From Methylobacterium sp. C25 (GTDB lineage: Bacteria; Pseudomonadota; Alphaproteobacteria; Rhizobiales; Beijerinckiaceae): a stretch of 64,000 nt of DNA. The number at the start of each line of letters is the position of its first letter. Positions within the stretch are counted from its first letter, which is position 1. The stretch is taken from contig NZ_JAAUVI010000008.1 in NCBI RefSeq assembly GCF_021352225.1, positions 120,573 to 184,572 of the forward strand, given 5' to 3'. The notes under the pieces were generated by a model. The model was not told the origin of the DNA and did no database searches. It saw nothing but the letters and a program-made list of their open reading frames with translations. A program made the position numbers and the translations under genes. Positions 28,046 to 35,141 of the stretch are shown in pieces.

Positions 28046-29254
28046 ATGCGTGTGCGAGGGGCGAGTCTGGGGTGGAAGACGCTATCGCGTCTCGCCCTCA
28101 TCGGAATGATCGGCGGCGGCACCGCCGCCTGCTCGTCGGACGCGTCGCGCCTCAGCGACCCGTTCACCAACCCCTTCTCGTCGAACGAGCCTGCCGCCAC
28201 CGGCAGCCTCGGCGAGAACGGCGAGTCCATGACATCGGCCCCGGCCATCCGCACCCCGCGCATCCAGTCGCAGGAGCTCGCCGCTCCCGGCGCGAAGATG
28301 TCCTCTCGCCCGCTCCCCGCCCCCCGCGTCGCCGCGGCCGAGCCCGTGATGAGCGCCGGCGGCAGCGTCGACGGCATGAACCCGAGCGCCGGCAAGGCCA
28401 TGACGCCCCGCGTCTCGCCGACCGCTCCGCAGCCGAAGCTCGTCTTCGGCAAGGGCGCACCCGCTCAGAAAACCGAGAAGGTCATCGAGACCAAGCGCGA
28501 GGCCGAGTCCAAGAAGGCCGTCGAAGCGCGCAAGGAGGCCGAGGCCCGCAAGGAAGCCGAAATCCGCAAGGCCGCCGAGGCGAAGAAGGCTGCCGAGGCG
28601 GAAGCCAAGAAGAAGCACAGCGCTAAGGCAGAGACCAAGCCGGACGCGAAGGCCGACACCCGTCGCGAGGCCGAGGCGAAGGCCGCCAAGGCCGAGGCCG
28701 CGAAGAAGGTTGCCGAGGCGAAGGCTGCCGAGACCGCCGCGAAGGCCTCCGCCAAGGAGACCAAGCAGGCTGCCGCCAAGCCGGTCGTGAAGGAAGCGCC
28801 CGTCGTCAAGGAAGCCGAGAAGCCGGCTCCCACCAAGGTTGCCAGCGCCGATCCCGCCACCACCGCCTCGGTGAAGGCCGATTCCAACGAATCCTTCCGC
28901 TGGCCTGCGAAGGGCCGCGTGATCAATGGCTACGGCACCTCGGGCAACGAAGGCATCAACATCGCCGTGCCGGAGGGCACTCCGGTGAAGGCCGCCGAGG
29001 ACGGCACCGTCGCCTATGCCGGCTCAGAGGTGAAGGGCTACGGTAAGCTCGTCCTAGTGCGCCACGCCAATGGCTACGTCTCGGCCTACGCCCATAACGG
29101 CGAGCTCGACGTGAAGCCCGGCGACAAGGTGAAACGCGGCCAGACCATCGCGAAGTCCGGCGCCACCGGCAACGTGACCTCGCCGCAGCTGCACTTCGAG
29201 ATCCGCAAGGGCGCGACCCCGGTCGATCCGATCCCGCACCTCGCCAGCAACTGA
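28046..29254 (+). CDS. lipoprotein with coiled-coil and degenerate LytM (M23) domain, NlpD/EnvC-like
   Basis: A 402-residue envelope protein. The N-terminus is a lipoprotein signal ending in a GGTAAC lipobox; a low-complexity region and a long Lys/Glu/Ala-rich coiled coil (about residues 150-250) follow, then a LytM domain from about residue 290. The zinc-binding HxxxD of active M23 peptidases is replaced (Asn301 and Asn305 in SGNEGINIAVPEGTP), while the later histidines His350 (YAHN) and His383 (LHFEIR) remain. It is therefore probably an amidase activator of the NlpD/EnvC type and not an active endopeptidase. It ends the long block and is followed by a strong terminator. Confidence 0.88.
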   Translation: MRVRGASLGWKTLSRLALIGMIGGGTAACSSDASRLSDPFTNPFSSNEPAATGSLGENGESMTSAPAIRTPRIQSQELAAPGAKMSSRPLPAPRVAAAEPVMSAGGSVDGMNPSAGKAMTPRVSPTAPQPKLVFGKGAPAQKTEKVIETKREAESKKAVEARKEAEARKEAEIRKAAEAKKAAEAEAKKKHSAKAETKPDAKADTRREAEAKAAKAEAAKKVAEAKAAETAAKASAKETKQAAAKPVVKEAPVVKEAEKPAPTKVASADPATTASVKADSNESFRWPAKGRVINGYGTSGNEGINIAVPEGTPVKAAEDGTVAYAGSEVKGYGKLVLVRHANGYVSAYAHNGELDVKPGDKVKRGQTIAKSGATGNVTSPQLHFEIRKGATPVDPIPHLASN

Positions 29255-29270
29255 ACGTATTGCAGCTCAA

Positions 29271-29313
29271 ACGAAAACGGCGGCTCCGAGAGGAGCCGCC
29301 GTTTTCGTTTCTC
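29271..29313 (+). terminator. strong intrinsic terminator after the LytM-factor gene
   Basis: A 17-bp perfect stem (29271-29287 with 29292-29308) with a GAGA loop. The arms begin and end in ACGAAAACGG/CCGTTTTCGT, and the 3' arm continues into a T-rich tail (TTTCGTTTCT). It lies 17 bases after the stop codon and closes the argS-to-LytM block. Confidence 0.9.
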
Positions 29314-29383
29314 GGCCAGTTGTCCCTGGGCCGTCATCGCGGACCATCGCAGGCGAACACGGAAAATACCGTGTTGATGCAAT

Positions 29384-29755
29384 TCAAGCCGCGTGGCCGC
29401 CTTCCGGCGCGGGCGGCTGCAACTGGCCGTTCGGGCTGTGCTGGTCGACGGCCTGGGGCAGCACCTTCGCGAGCGTCTCGAGCACCTGGTCGTAGGGGAT
29501 GCCGAGCTTGTCCGCGATCTCCTTAGTGTGAGAGTCGTTCAGCGCGTTGCGCAGGTCGTCGGTGGTGATCGGCTGGTTCTCGCCGCGGCCGAGCCAGGAA
29601 TTCACCTGCTTGCCGTAGCCGGACTGCGAGAGCTGGTTGAGCACGCCCTGCAATCCGCCGGGATAGACCCGCTCGATGATGCCGGGCAGCGCCGCGGCCG
29701 CCGCCGATCCCAGCACGCCGCCGAGAGATCCCTTGATGCTGTCGAACAAGCTCAT
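29384..29755 (-). CDS. DUF937 / YidB family protein
   Basis: A 123-residue protein of the YidB-like DUF937 family: MSLFDSIKGSLGGVLGSAA at the start, a glycine/alanine-rich helix, QLSQSGYGKQVNSWLGRGEN in the middle, and DLRNALNDSHTKEIADKLGI near the end. The function of this family is not established. Start at ATG 29755 matches relatives; the longer frame upstream is not family-like. It follows the DUF815 ATPase gene by 95 bases on the same strand. Confidence 0.87.
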   Translation of the reverse strand: MSLFDSIKGSLGGVLGSAAAAALPGIIERVYPGGLQGVLNQLSQSGYGKQVNSWLGRGENQPITTDDLRNALNDSHTKEIADKLGIPYDQVLETLAKVLPQAVDQHSPNGQLQPPAPEGGHAA

Positions 29756-29850
29756 CGCGCACGTCCTTCCGTGACCGGCCGCCGATGGCGGCGGTACAGT
29801 ATCGGACGGCCAGATTACACGCAGGCGACGGTTTCGCCAGCAGGTTGCGC

Positions 29851-30729
29851 TCAACTCACCAATCGCTGACCCAGGCGTCCCGCGAGATCCTGGATGAACT
29901 GGAAGGCTGTGCGGCCCGAACGCGAGCCGCGCGTCGTCGCCCATTCCAGCGCCTCGGCGCGCAGCCGGTCGGGCTCGACCTCGAGGCCGTAGCGCTCGAC
30001 ATACCCCCGGATCATCGCGAGGTACTCGTCCTGGCTACACTTGTGGAAGCCGAGCCAGAGGCCGAAGCGGTCCGACAGCGAGACCTTCTCCTCGACGGCC
30101 TCGCCGGGATTGATCGCGGTGGAGCGCTCGTTCTCGACCATCTCTCGGGCGAGCAGGTGGCGGCGGTTGGAGGTGGCGTAGAACAGCACGTTGTCCGGCC
30201 GCCCCTCGATGCCGCCGTCGAGTGCCGTCTTCAGCGACTTGTACGACGTGTCGTCGGCATCGAAGGAGAGATCGTCGCAGAAGACCAGCCAGCGATGCGG
30301 GTCGGGGCGCAGCACCGCCATCAGGTCGGGCAGCGCCTCGATGTCTTCGCGATGAATCTCGACGAGCTTCATCGGCAGCACGCCCTCGGCCCGGCGCCCA
30401 TTGATCTCGGCCTGGGCCGCCTTGACGAGCGAGGACTTGCCCATGCCGCGCGCGCCCCAGAGCAGGGCGTTGTTGGCCGGCAGCCCCTTGGCGAAACGCT
30501 CGGTGTTCTCGACGAGCATGTCGCGCATCCGGTCGATGCCCGTGAGCAGGCCGATCTCGACCCGGTTGACCTTCGGCACCGGGATCAGCCGGCGCTCGGG
30601 CCCCCACAGGAACGCATCGGCTGCGGTGGTATCGGTCTTCGGCACAGCCGGCGGGGCGGCGCGCTCCAGGGCCGTGGCGATCCGCTCCAGGAGCGGCATG
30701 AGGGTGCGGAGGTTCGGTTCGTCGGTCAT
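29851..30729 (-). CDS. DUF815 family AAA-type ATPase
   Basis: A 292-residue P-loop ATPase of the DUF815 family. The Walker A motif is GARGMGKSS and the Walker B LVFCDDLSF; between them lies VEIHREDIEALPDLMAVLR, and later ATSNRRHLLAREM acts as the sensor-like asparagine region. The C-terminus carries WATTRGSRSGRTAFQFIQDLAG, strongly conserved in this family. Its cellular role is unknown, though the fold suggests a chaperone-like or loader ATPase. Start at ATG 30729; longer frames are shadows of the aminotransferase. Confidence 0.88.
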   Translation of the reverse strand: MTDEPNLRTLMPLLERIATALERAAPPAVPKTDTTAADAFLWGPERRLIPVPKVNRVEIGLLTGIDRMRDMLVENTERFAKGLPANNALLWGARGMGKSSLVKAAQAEINGRRAEGVLPMKLVEIHREDIEALPDLMAVLRPDPHRWLVFCDDLSFDADDTSYKSLKTALDGGIEGRPDNVLFYATSNRRHLLAREMVENERSTAINPGEAVEEKVSLSDRFGLWLGFHKCSQDEYLAMIRGYVERYGLEVEPDRLRAEALEWATTRGSRSGRTAFQFIQDLAGRLGQRLVS

Positions 30730-30764
30730 GGATGTTGCGGCTGCCGTCGGTTTCCTGCGCAGTA

Positions 30765-32156
30765 TCAAGCCGCCGGCATCGCCTCCAGTCCCTCCTGCGC
30801 AATCCAGCCGGCCGTTCGGTCGAGGGCGCGGGTCAGGCGCTCGAACAGGGTGTCGATCTCGTCGAGCTCGATGACGAGCGGCGGGCAGACTGCGATGCGG
30901 TCGCCGGCGAGGAATCGCACGATCAGCCCCTCCGCCTGGCAGAAGGCAACGCAACGTGCCGCAACGCCGGCCTTCGGGTCGTATTGCCGCTTCGAGACCT
31001 TGTCGGCGACGATCTCGATGCCGCCGATCAGGCCGATTCCGCGCGCCTCGCCGATCATCGGGTGCTCGGCGAGGGCGGTCAGGCGCGCCTGGAAGTGTGG
31101 CGCCTTCTCCGCGGCACGCTCGATGATGCGGTCGCGGCGATAGATCGCGAGGGTCTTGTTGGCGACGGCGCAGGCGACCGGGTGCCCGGAATAGGTCGTG
31201 CCGTGACCGAAGCCGCCGAGCTTGGCGCTCTCGTCGAGCATCGCCTTGTAGAGCGGCTCGTCGACCGAGATGCCGCCGAGCGGCAGGTAGCCCGAGGTCA
31301 CGGCCTTGGCGAAGGAGATCGTGCTCGGCCGCATGCCGAGTGACTGGCTGCCGAACCAGTTTCCGGTGCGCCCGAAGCCGCAGATGATTTCGTCCGCGAC
31401 GAGCCGGATGTCGTAGCGGTCGAGCACCGTCTGGATCGCCTCGAAATATCCGGCGGGCGGCAGGATCGCGCCGCCGGCGCCCATCACCGGCTCGGCGAAG
31501 AAGGCCGCGACGGTGTCGGGGTCCTCGGCGAGGATCTGCGCTTCGAGCGCGTCGGCGAGCCGCTGCGAGAACGCCGCCTCGCTCTCGCCGGGCTCCGCAC
31601 CACGGTAGTGATGGGGGCATGCGACATGCAAAAAGCCGGGGAGCGGCAGGTCCCAGTCGGCATGATTGGCGGGCAATCCGGTCAGCGAGGCGGTAGCCAC
31701 CGTGACCCCGTGATAGCCCTTGCGATGAGAAAGAATCTTTTTCTTACGAGGGCGTCCGAGCGCGTTGTTCATGTACCAGATGAGCTTCACCTGGGTGTCG
31801 TTCGCCTCCGATCCCGACGAGGTGAAGAAGATCTTGGAGGTCGGGACCGGCATCAGTTCCTTGAGCGTCTCGGCCAGCTCGATCGCCGGATCATGACTGC
31901 GGCCGGAGAAGAGATGCGTGAAGGGCAGGCGCGCCATCTGCTCGGTGGCGGCCTCGACCAGTTCTTCGTTCGAATAGCCGAGGGCCGTGCACCACAGGCC
32001 GGCCATGCCTTCGAGATAGGGCCGCCCATCCGTATCGCAGACCCAGACGCCGTGGCCGCGCTCCAGCACCAGCGGCCCGGTTTCCCGGAAGGTCGCGAGG
32101 TTGGTGTAGGGGTGGATGAGCGTCTCGACGTCCCGAGCGGCGATGTTCGAGAGCAT
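30765..32156 (-). CDS. class III pyridoxal-phosphate aminotransferase (omega-amino acid transaminase type)
   Basis: A 463-residue PLP enzyme of aminotransferase class III. It shows YLEGMAGLWCTALGY near the N-terminus, the cofactor-binding FFTSSGSEANDTQVKL, LVADEIICGFGRTGNWF (cofactor aspartate) and the SFAKAVTSGYLPLGG segment with the Schiff-base lysine. The pattern matches putrescine/beta-alanine/omega-amino acid:pyruvate transaminases, but the substrate is not decided by these motifs. Start ATG 32156 (MLSNIAARDVETLIHPYTN) fits the family. It is divergent from the YkgJ-like gene by about 100 bases. Confidence 0.92.
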   Translation of the reverse strand: MLSNIAARDVETLIHPYTNLATFRETGPLVLERGHGVWVCDTDGRPYLEGMAGLWCTALGYSNEELVEAATEQMARLPFTHLFSGRSHDPAIELAETLKELMPVPTSKIFFTSSGSEANDTQVKLIWYMNNALGRPRKKKILSHRKGYHGVTVATASLTGLPANHADWDLPLPGFLHVACPHHYRGAEPGESEAAFSQRLADALEAQILAEDPDTVAAFFAEPVMGAGGAILPPAGYFEAIQTVLDRYDIRLVADEIICGFGRTGNWFGSQSLGMRPSTISFAKAVTSGYLPLGGISVDEPLYKAMLDESAKLGGFGHGTTYSGHPVACAVANKTLAIYRRDRIIERAAEKAPHFQARLTALAEHPMIGEARGIGLIGGIEIVADKVSKRQYDPKAGVAARCVAFCQAEGLIVRFLAGDRIAVCPPLVIELDEIDTLFERLTRALDRTAGWIAQEGLEAMPAA

Positions 32157-32257
32157 GGCTGGCGGTCTCGTCGGCAAAGATGGGGGCCGCCACACTAACG
32201 GCCCGATGCACGGTCAGTAACCCGAGCATCTGCCCTTCTGCCAAAACACCGCACGCG

Positions 32258-32797
32258 ATGCTCGATCCCGCCACCATCGTTGCCACGCCCGCCACCGGGC
32301 GCGCCTGTGGCGCCTGCACGCTGTGCTGCAAGGTCTACGACGTGCCGGCCGTGGAGAGCGTCGCCGGTCAATGGTGCCGCCATACCAGGACCGGCAAGGG
32401 CTGCGGCATTCACGCGACGCGGCCCGACCATTGCCGCAACTTCCATTGTCTCTGGATGACCGAGAGCTGGCTCGGCCCGGAATGGAAGCCGGACCGCGCC
32501 AAGATGGTGCTGACGCTCGATCCGGTTACCCGCTTCATGAACGTGCAGGTCGACCCCGGCCAGCCGAACGGCTGGAAGCGCGAACCGTATTACGGCCAGT
32601 TGCGGCGCTGGGCCGCGGCTTCGCTGCCGCTCAAGCGCCACGTCCTGGTTCACGTGAACAAGATCACGACGGTGGTTCTGCCCGACCGAGACGTGCTGCT
32701 CGGGACCTTCGCCGACGGCGACCGCCTGGTCGCGCGCGAGCGGATGACGCCCTCCGGGCTGACGGCCGATGTCGAGAAGGTCGGCCTGTCCGCCTGA
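32258..32797 (+). CDS. YkgJ-like cysteine-cluster protein
   Basis: A 179-residue cytoplasmic protein with a metal-binding cysteine cluster at its N-terminus: CGACTLCCKVYDVP (near residues 18-31), WCRHTRTGKGCGIHATRPDHCRNF (split here as WCRHTRTG and CGIHATRPDHCRNF). This resembles the zinc/iron-chelating YkgJ family. The remainder has no catalytic motif that I recognise. Start ATG 32258 gives the typical short leader before the cluster. Function unknown; the conserved cysteines suggest a Zn or Fe-S site. Confidence 0.75.
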   Translation: MLDPATIVATPATGRACGACTLCCKVYDVPAVESVAGQWCRHTRTGKGCGIHATRPDHCRNFHCLWMTESWLGPEWKPDRAKMVLTLDPVTRFMNVQVDPGQPNGWKREPYYGQLRRWAAASLPLKRHVLVHVNKITTVVLPDRDVLLGTFADGDRLVARERMTPSGLTADVEKVGLSA

Positions 32798-32806
32798 AGC
32801 CGGGCG

Positions 32807-33187
32807 TCAGACCATGCAGCGGCCGGGCACCATGCGGCGTGCCTCGGGGCCGACGAGCGAGCTGAGCGGCGCCTCACAGCCTTCGCGTGTCATACGGCGG
32901 GGCTTCGGCAGCATCTCACGCTCGCTGGCGCTCTGCCCGACATTCGCAGGAGTGGTGCGCGGGGCAGGGCGCGCCTGTGACGTCTCGGAGGCCGTCTCGC
33001 GATGGATCGGGCTGATGGCCAGCGACGCCGGACGCGTGCCGGGAAGCGAGGTCGCGAGCCGGGCGGCGGCCGCAGCAGCCTGCGGAACGACCAGCCTGTC
33101 GGCGCTTGCACGCACCGAGGGAAGCACGAGGAGCGTGAGGATCGCTGCCGGTCCACCAACGCCGAGAAGGAAGCCAGACCGGAGCAT
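32807..33187 (-). CDS. small exported protein of unknown function
   Basis: A 126-residue protein with a signal peptide (MLRSGFLLGVGGPAAILTLL, cleavage near VRASA), a disordered middle rich in Ala, Pro and Ser, and a compact C-terminal segment (MTREGCEAPLSSLVGPEARR then MVPGRCMV) with two cysteines that could form a disulfide. Start chosen at ATG 33187 with TTGGAG upstream; an in-frame TTG lies five codons earlier. It is convergent to the YkgJ-like gene. A weak sigma-EcfG-like element lies 42 bases upstream. Confidence 0.7.
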   Translation of the reverse strand: MLRSGFLLGVGGPAAILTLLVLPSVRASADRLVVPQAAAAAARLATSLPGTRPASLAISPIHRETASETSQARPAPRTTPANVGQSASEREMLPKPRRMTREGCEAPLSSLVGPEARRMVPGRCMV

Positions 33188-33228
33188 CGCGATGCACTCC
33201 AAAAGAGAGCTTGACAGGTTGTCATTAC

Positions 33229-33253
33229 AACTCCGGTGCGTCGGCTCGGTTCC
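33229..33253 (-). promoter_or_regulatory. weak sigma-EcfG-like promoter (GGAAC-N16-AGTT)
   Basis: Read on the minus strand, GGAAC (33253-33249) is followed after 16 bases by AGTT (33232-33229), one base away from the CGTT consensus. It is about 42 bases from the start of the small exported protein gene. A matching -35 with a three-of-four -10 is suggestive only. Confidence 0.35.
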
Positions 33254-33398
33254 TCGACTGTTACGTTTCCGTTAAGCTTTCGTTTTCCGACCGTTTCGAC
33301 TTGATACCTGTAGTCTCTCCGAGCCCGGTTATCCCCGCTCTGCGCGTTGCAAAAATGCCGCGTCGATCAAAAATTTTGCGCAGCGGCTATCCATGGGA

Positions 33399-33423
33399 GG
33401 AACCGGCCGCGCCCGGTACCGTT
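33399..33423 (+). promoter_or_regulatory. perfect sigma-EcfG promoter of the putative stress sRNA
   Basis: GGAAC (33399-33403), 16 bases, CGTT (33420-33423): exactly the general stress response consensus found for phyR and nepR 1 kb away. No convincing ORF starts downstream; transcription would begin near 33430 and run into the terminator at 33488-33516. Confidence 0.75.
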
Positions 33424-33429
33424 GTGTCA

Positions 33430-33516
33430 TCACCCGGCCACCTGGTCCTCCCCGCATTCCCCTTGTGCATCGGCCGGAACCTCATCGACGGGCTGGAGAT
33501 TTCCAGCCCGTTTTTT
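33430..33516 (+). ncRNA. putative sigma-EcfG-dependent small RNA, GsrN-like
   Basis: A transcription unit of roughly 87 nt bounded by a perfect sigma-EcfG promoter and an intrinsic terminator. Its 5' half folds as a perfect 6-bp stem (CCGGCC 33434-33439 with GGCCGG 33472-33477) closing a 32-nt loop that is C-rich and unpaired, containing CCTCCCC (33447-33453) and TTCCCC (33457-33462). A short linker and the terminator hairpin follow. This layout (stress-sigma promoter, exposed C-rich loop, location next to phyR) is that of GsrN, the Caulobacter general stress response sRNA. Homology is inferred from architecture and synteny, not from alignment. Confidence 0.65.
33488..33516 (+). terminator. 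intrinsic terminator of the putative stress sRNA
   Basis: ACGGGCTGG (33488-33496) pairs with CCAGCCCGT (33503-33511) around an AGATTT loop and runs into six T residues (33511-33516). It points away from phyR, has no coding gene just upstream on the plus strand, and therefore marks a non-coding transcript. Confidence 0.85.
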
Positions 33517-33546
33517 CGTGCGCGCTGAGCGGCACACGGCATAACG

Positions 33547-33578
33547 AAAAGCCCCGGCGGATGATCCGCCGGGGCTTT
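33547..33578 (-). terminator. intrinsic terminator of phyR
   Basis: A 14-bp stem (33548-33561 with 33565-33578, AAAGCCCCGGCGGA and its complement) with a three-base loop. On the minus strand it follows the phyR stop by 35 bases and ends in a run of T residues. The symmetric A/T flanks could also let it work on the plus strand. Confidence 0.85.
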
Positions 33579-33613
33579 ATATGTCGAAGGAAACGTGGCG
33601 ACGCCCAAACGGC

Positions 33614-34417
33614 TCAGGCCGACTTCGCCTCGCGGCGGCGGGCGCTCTGCTGGAAGAACAGCGCCTGGCTGATCACCGCAGAGACGTTGGCGGGCTGGAA
33701 CGGCTTGGCGATGAGGAAAGCCGGCTCCGGGCGCTCGCCGGTGAGGAAGCGCTCGGGATAGGCGGTGATGAAAATCACCGGCACCTCGAAGGTCTTCAGG
33801 AGATCGTTGACGGCGTCGAGGCCCGAGGAGCCGTCGGCGAGCTGGATGTCGGCCAGGATCAGCCCGGGACGCTTGCCGTCGGATGCGAGCTTCACGGCCT
33901 CGGTACGGGTGCGGGCAACGCCGATCACGTTATGGCCGAGACCCTCGACGAGCGCCTCCAGATCCATGGCGATCAGCGGCTCGTCCTCGATGATGAGGAT
34001 GTCGGTGGCCATGTCGGCGGCGAGTTCGCGGCCGGCCTCGTCGACCAATTCGCGCACCTCGGTGACGTCCACGTCGAGGATGATCGCCGCGTCTTCCTCG
34101 GAGAAGCCCTCGAGGCAGGAGAGCAGGAAGGCCTGGCGCGGCAGCGGCGTGATCTGCCCGAGACGGATCTCGGCCGGAAGATCGTGCTGGACCTGCTCAC
34201 TGCTTCCGTTGACGGAGAGCGAGTTCCAGATGCGGGTGAAGACCCGGAAGAGATCGGCCTTGACGTTGGTGCTGCGTCCGAGCGTTTCCGGCTCGTTGAC
34301 CAGCGTTTCGAGCGTGGCGGCCACGTAGGCATCGCCGGCGACCTGACTGCCGGTGAGCGCCCGGGCGTAGCGGCGCAGATACGGCAGATGCTGCACGACG
34401 AGTTGTGCTGTCGACAT
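33614..34417 (-). CDS. phyR: general stress response regulator PhyR
   Basis: A 267-residue response regulator with the diagnostic PhyR fusion: an N-terminal ECF-sigma-like domain (about residues 1-130, beginning LVVQHLPYLRRYARALTGS) and a C-terminal receiver domain (about 138-255). The receiver has acidic residues 144-146 (IEDEP), phosphoacceptor Asp190 (LILADIQL) and Lys238 (IAKPF). When phosphorylated, PhyR binds the anti-sigma factor NepR through its sigma-like domain and frees sigma-EcfG. It is divergent from nepR with a 187-base shared region containing two back-to-back sigma-EcfG promoters, so it is under positive feedback. No sensor kinase gene is adjacent. Confidence 0.97.
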   Translation of the reverse strand: MSTAQLVVQHLPYLRRYARALTGSQVAGDAYVAATLETLVNEPETLGRSTNVKADLFRVFTRIWNSLSVNGSSEQVQHDLPAEIRLGQITPLPRQAFLLSCLEGFSEEDAAIILDVDVTEVRELVDEAGRELAADMATDILIIEDEPLIAMDLEALVEGLGHNVIGVARTRTEAVKLASDGKRPGLILADIQLADGSSGLDAVNDLLKTFEVPVIFITAYPERFLTGERPEPAFLIAKPFQPANVSAVISQALFFQQSARRREAKSA

Positions 34418-34461
34418 GAGTTCCCCTGAGCCTTCGCCGCTCTTCGTGTTGCTTCCGCCCT

Positions 34462-34486
34462 AACGCGAACCGCCGCGCTCCGTTCC
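34462..34486 (-). promoter_or_regulatory. sigma-EcfG promoter of phyR
   Basis: On the minus strand GGAAC (34486-34482), 16 bases, then CGTT (34465-34462). This is the exact general stress response promoter consensus, 45 bases before the phyR start, which has an AGGGGAAC ribosome site. Confidence 0.85.
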
Positions 34487-34496
34487 GCGCCCCAGC

Positions 34497-34521
34497 GGAA
34501 CTCGCGCCGAACCGAGGCGTT
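34497..34521 (+). promoter_or_regulatory. sigma-EcfG promoter of nepR
   Basis: GGAAC (34497-34501), 16 bases, CGTT (34518-34521). It is back-to-back with the phyR promoter, its -35 element only 10 bases from the phyR -35, and gives a leader of about 77 bases before the nepR start. Confidence 0.85.
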
Positions 34522-34604
34522 TCCGCACGAGCCATGACTCAAGTTCAGCCGTAAAACAATCACGGCCGACGCCGCTTCAGAAGGCGTCCAGGGGATCGAA
34601 CCGG

Positions 34605-34829
34605 ATGACGGAAGACAAGAAGGCCGGCGGCCTCCGCGCAGGAGGTTCGTTGACGGCCTCGCCTATGCCGGAGCCAGTCCGCCCACTCGGAAAACAGGCC
34701 CACCGGCGGATCGGTGTCCATTTGCGTTCGATGTACGAGTCCGTCGTTCAACAGCCGATCCCGAGCCGCTTCACCGATCTCATCGCCCAACTCGAGGACG
34801 GCCCGGCAGAGGCCTCGGATCAGCCGTGA
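34605..34829 (+). CDS. nepR: anti-sigma factor NepR
   Basis: A 74-residue anti-sigma factor. After a disordered N-terminus it has the diagnostic NepR helix pair: IGVHLRSMYESVVQQPIPSR followed by FTDLIAQLE. NepR sequesters sigma-EcfG in unstressed cells and is itself captured by phosphorylated PhyR. In most alphaproteobacteria nepR is followed by ecfG; here the next gene downstream is on the opposite strand and encodes a DUF1328 protein, so sigma-EcfG must be encoded elsewhere. Start ATG 34605 with GGGGA upstream. Confidence 0.93.
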   Translation: MTEDKKAGGLRAGGSLTASPMPEPVRPLGKQAHRRIGVHLRSMYESVVQQPIPSRFTDLIAQLEDGPAEASDQP

Positions 34830-34837
34830 CGACGGGA

Positions 34838-34853
34838 CCTCTCCTCGGAGAGG
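34838..34853. terminator. small hairpin between nepR and the DUF1328 gene
   Basis: CCTCTC pairs with GAGAGG around a CTCG loop, between the convergent nepR and DUF1328 genes. There is no T-run, so termination would be weak. Confidence 0.3.
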
Positions 34854-34880
34854 CCCCGGCAGTCTCGGGCGCGGTACGAC

Positions 34881-35057
34881 CTACAGGGTCGGCGAGCGCC
34901 CGCGCATCAGGCCGATGACGGCCGAAATCGCGAACAGAACGATCGCGACGAAGAAGACGAGCTTGGCGGCTTCCATGGCCGTACCGGCGATCCCGCCGAA
35001 CCCGAGCAGGGCGGCGACCAGGGCGACCACGAGGAATGTTACGGCCCAACCGAGCAT
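34881..35057 (-). CDS. DUF1328 (YtjA-like) small membrane protein
   Basis: A 58-residue protein with two hydrophobic helices ([20 protein letters not shown] and [19 protein letters not shown]) linked by the [11 protein letters not shown] turn, the DUF1328 family layout. Function unknown; members are often induced by general stress in alphaproteobacteria. Start at ATG 35057; the longer frame lacks homologous character. A sigma-EcfG promoter lies at 35116-35141, and it is convergent with nepR, so it belongs to the stress neighbourhood. Confidence 0.9.
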   Translation of the reverse strand: MLGWAVTFLVVALVAALLGFGGIAGTAMEAAKLVFFVAIVLFAISAVIGLMRGRSPTL

Positions 35058-35115
35058 GTGCTGGTTCCTTCTTGAATAGTCGGCGCGGCACGGACCGCGT
35101 CCTCTTGAAGGAAAT

Positions 35116-35141
35116 AACGTCAAGGTTCGAGATACAGTTCC
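35116..35141 (-). promoter_or_regulatory. sigma-EcfG promoter of the DUF1328 gene
   Basis: On the minus strand GGAAC (35141-35137), 17 bases, CGTT (35119-35116). The spacing differs by one base from the phyR and nepR promoters but is within the reported range. It lies about 60 bases before the start codon. Confidence 0.75.

Noticed and set aside
28485-28760. Repetitive Lys/Glu/Ala coding stretch as a possible DNA tandem repeat
   Set aside because: The repetition is at the protein level (coiled coil of the LytM factor) and codons vary, so it is not a separate repeat element.
33211-33528. 105-codon frame across the putative sRNA
   Set aside because: It starts far upstream of the sigma-EcfG promoter, has no ribosome site worth noting, runs through the terminator hairpin and encodes no plausible protein; the RNA interpretation explains the promoter, stem and terminator better.
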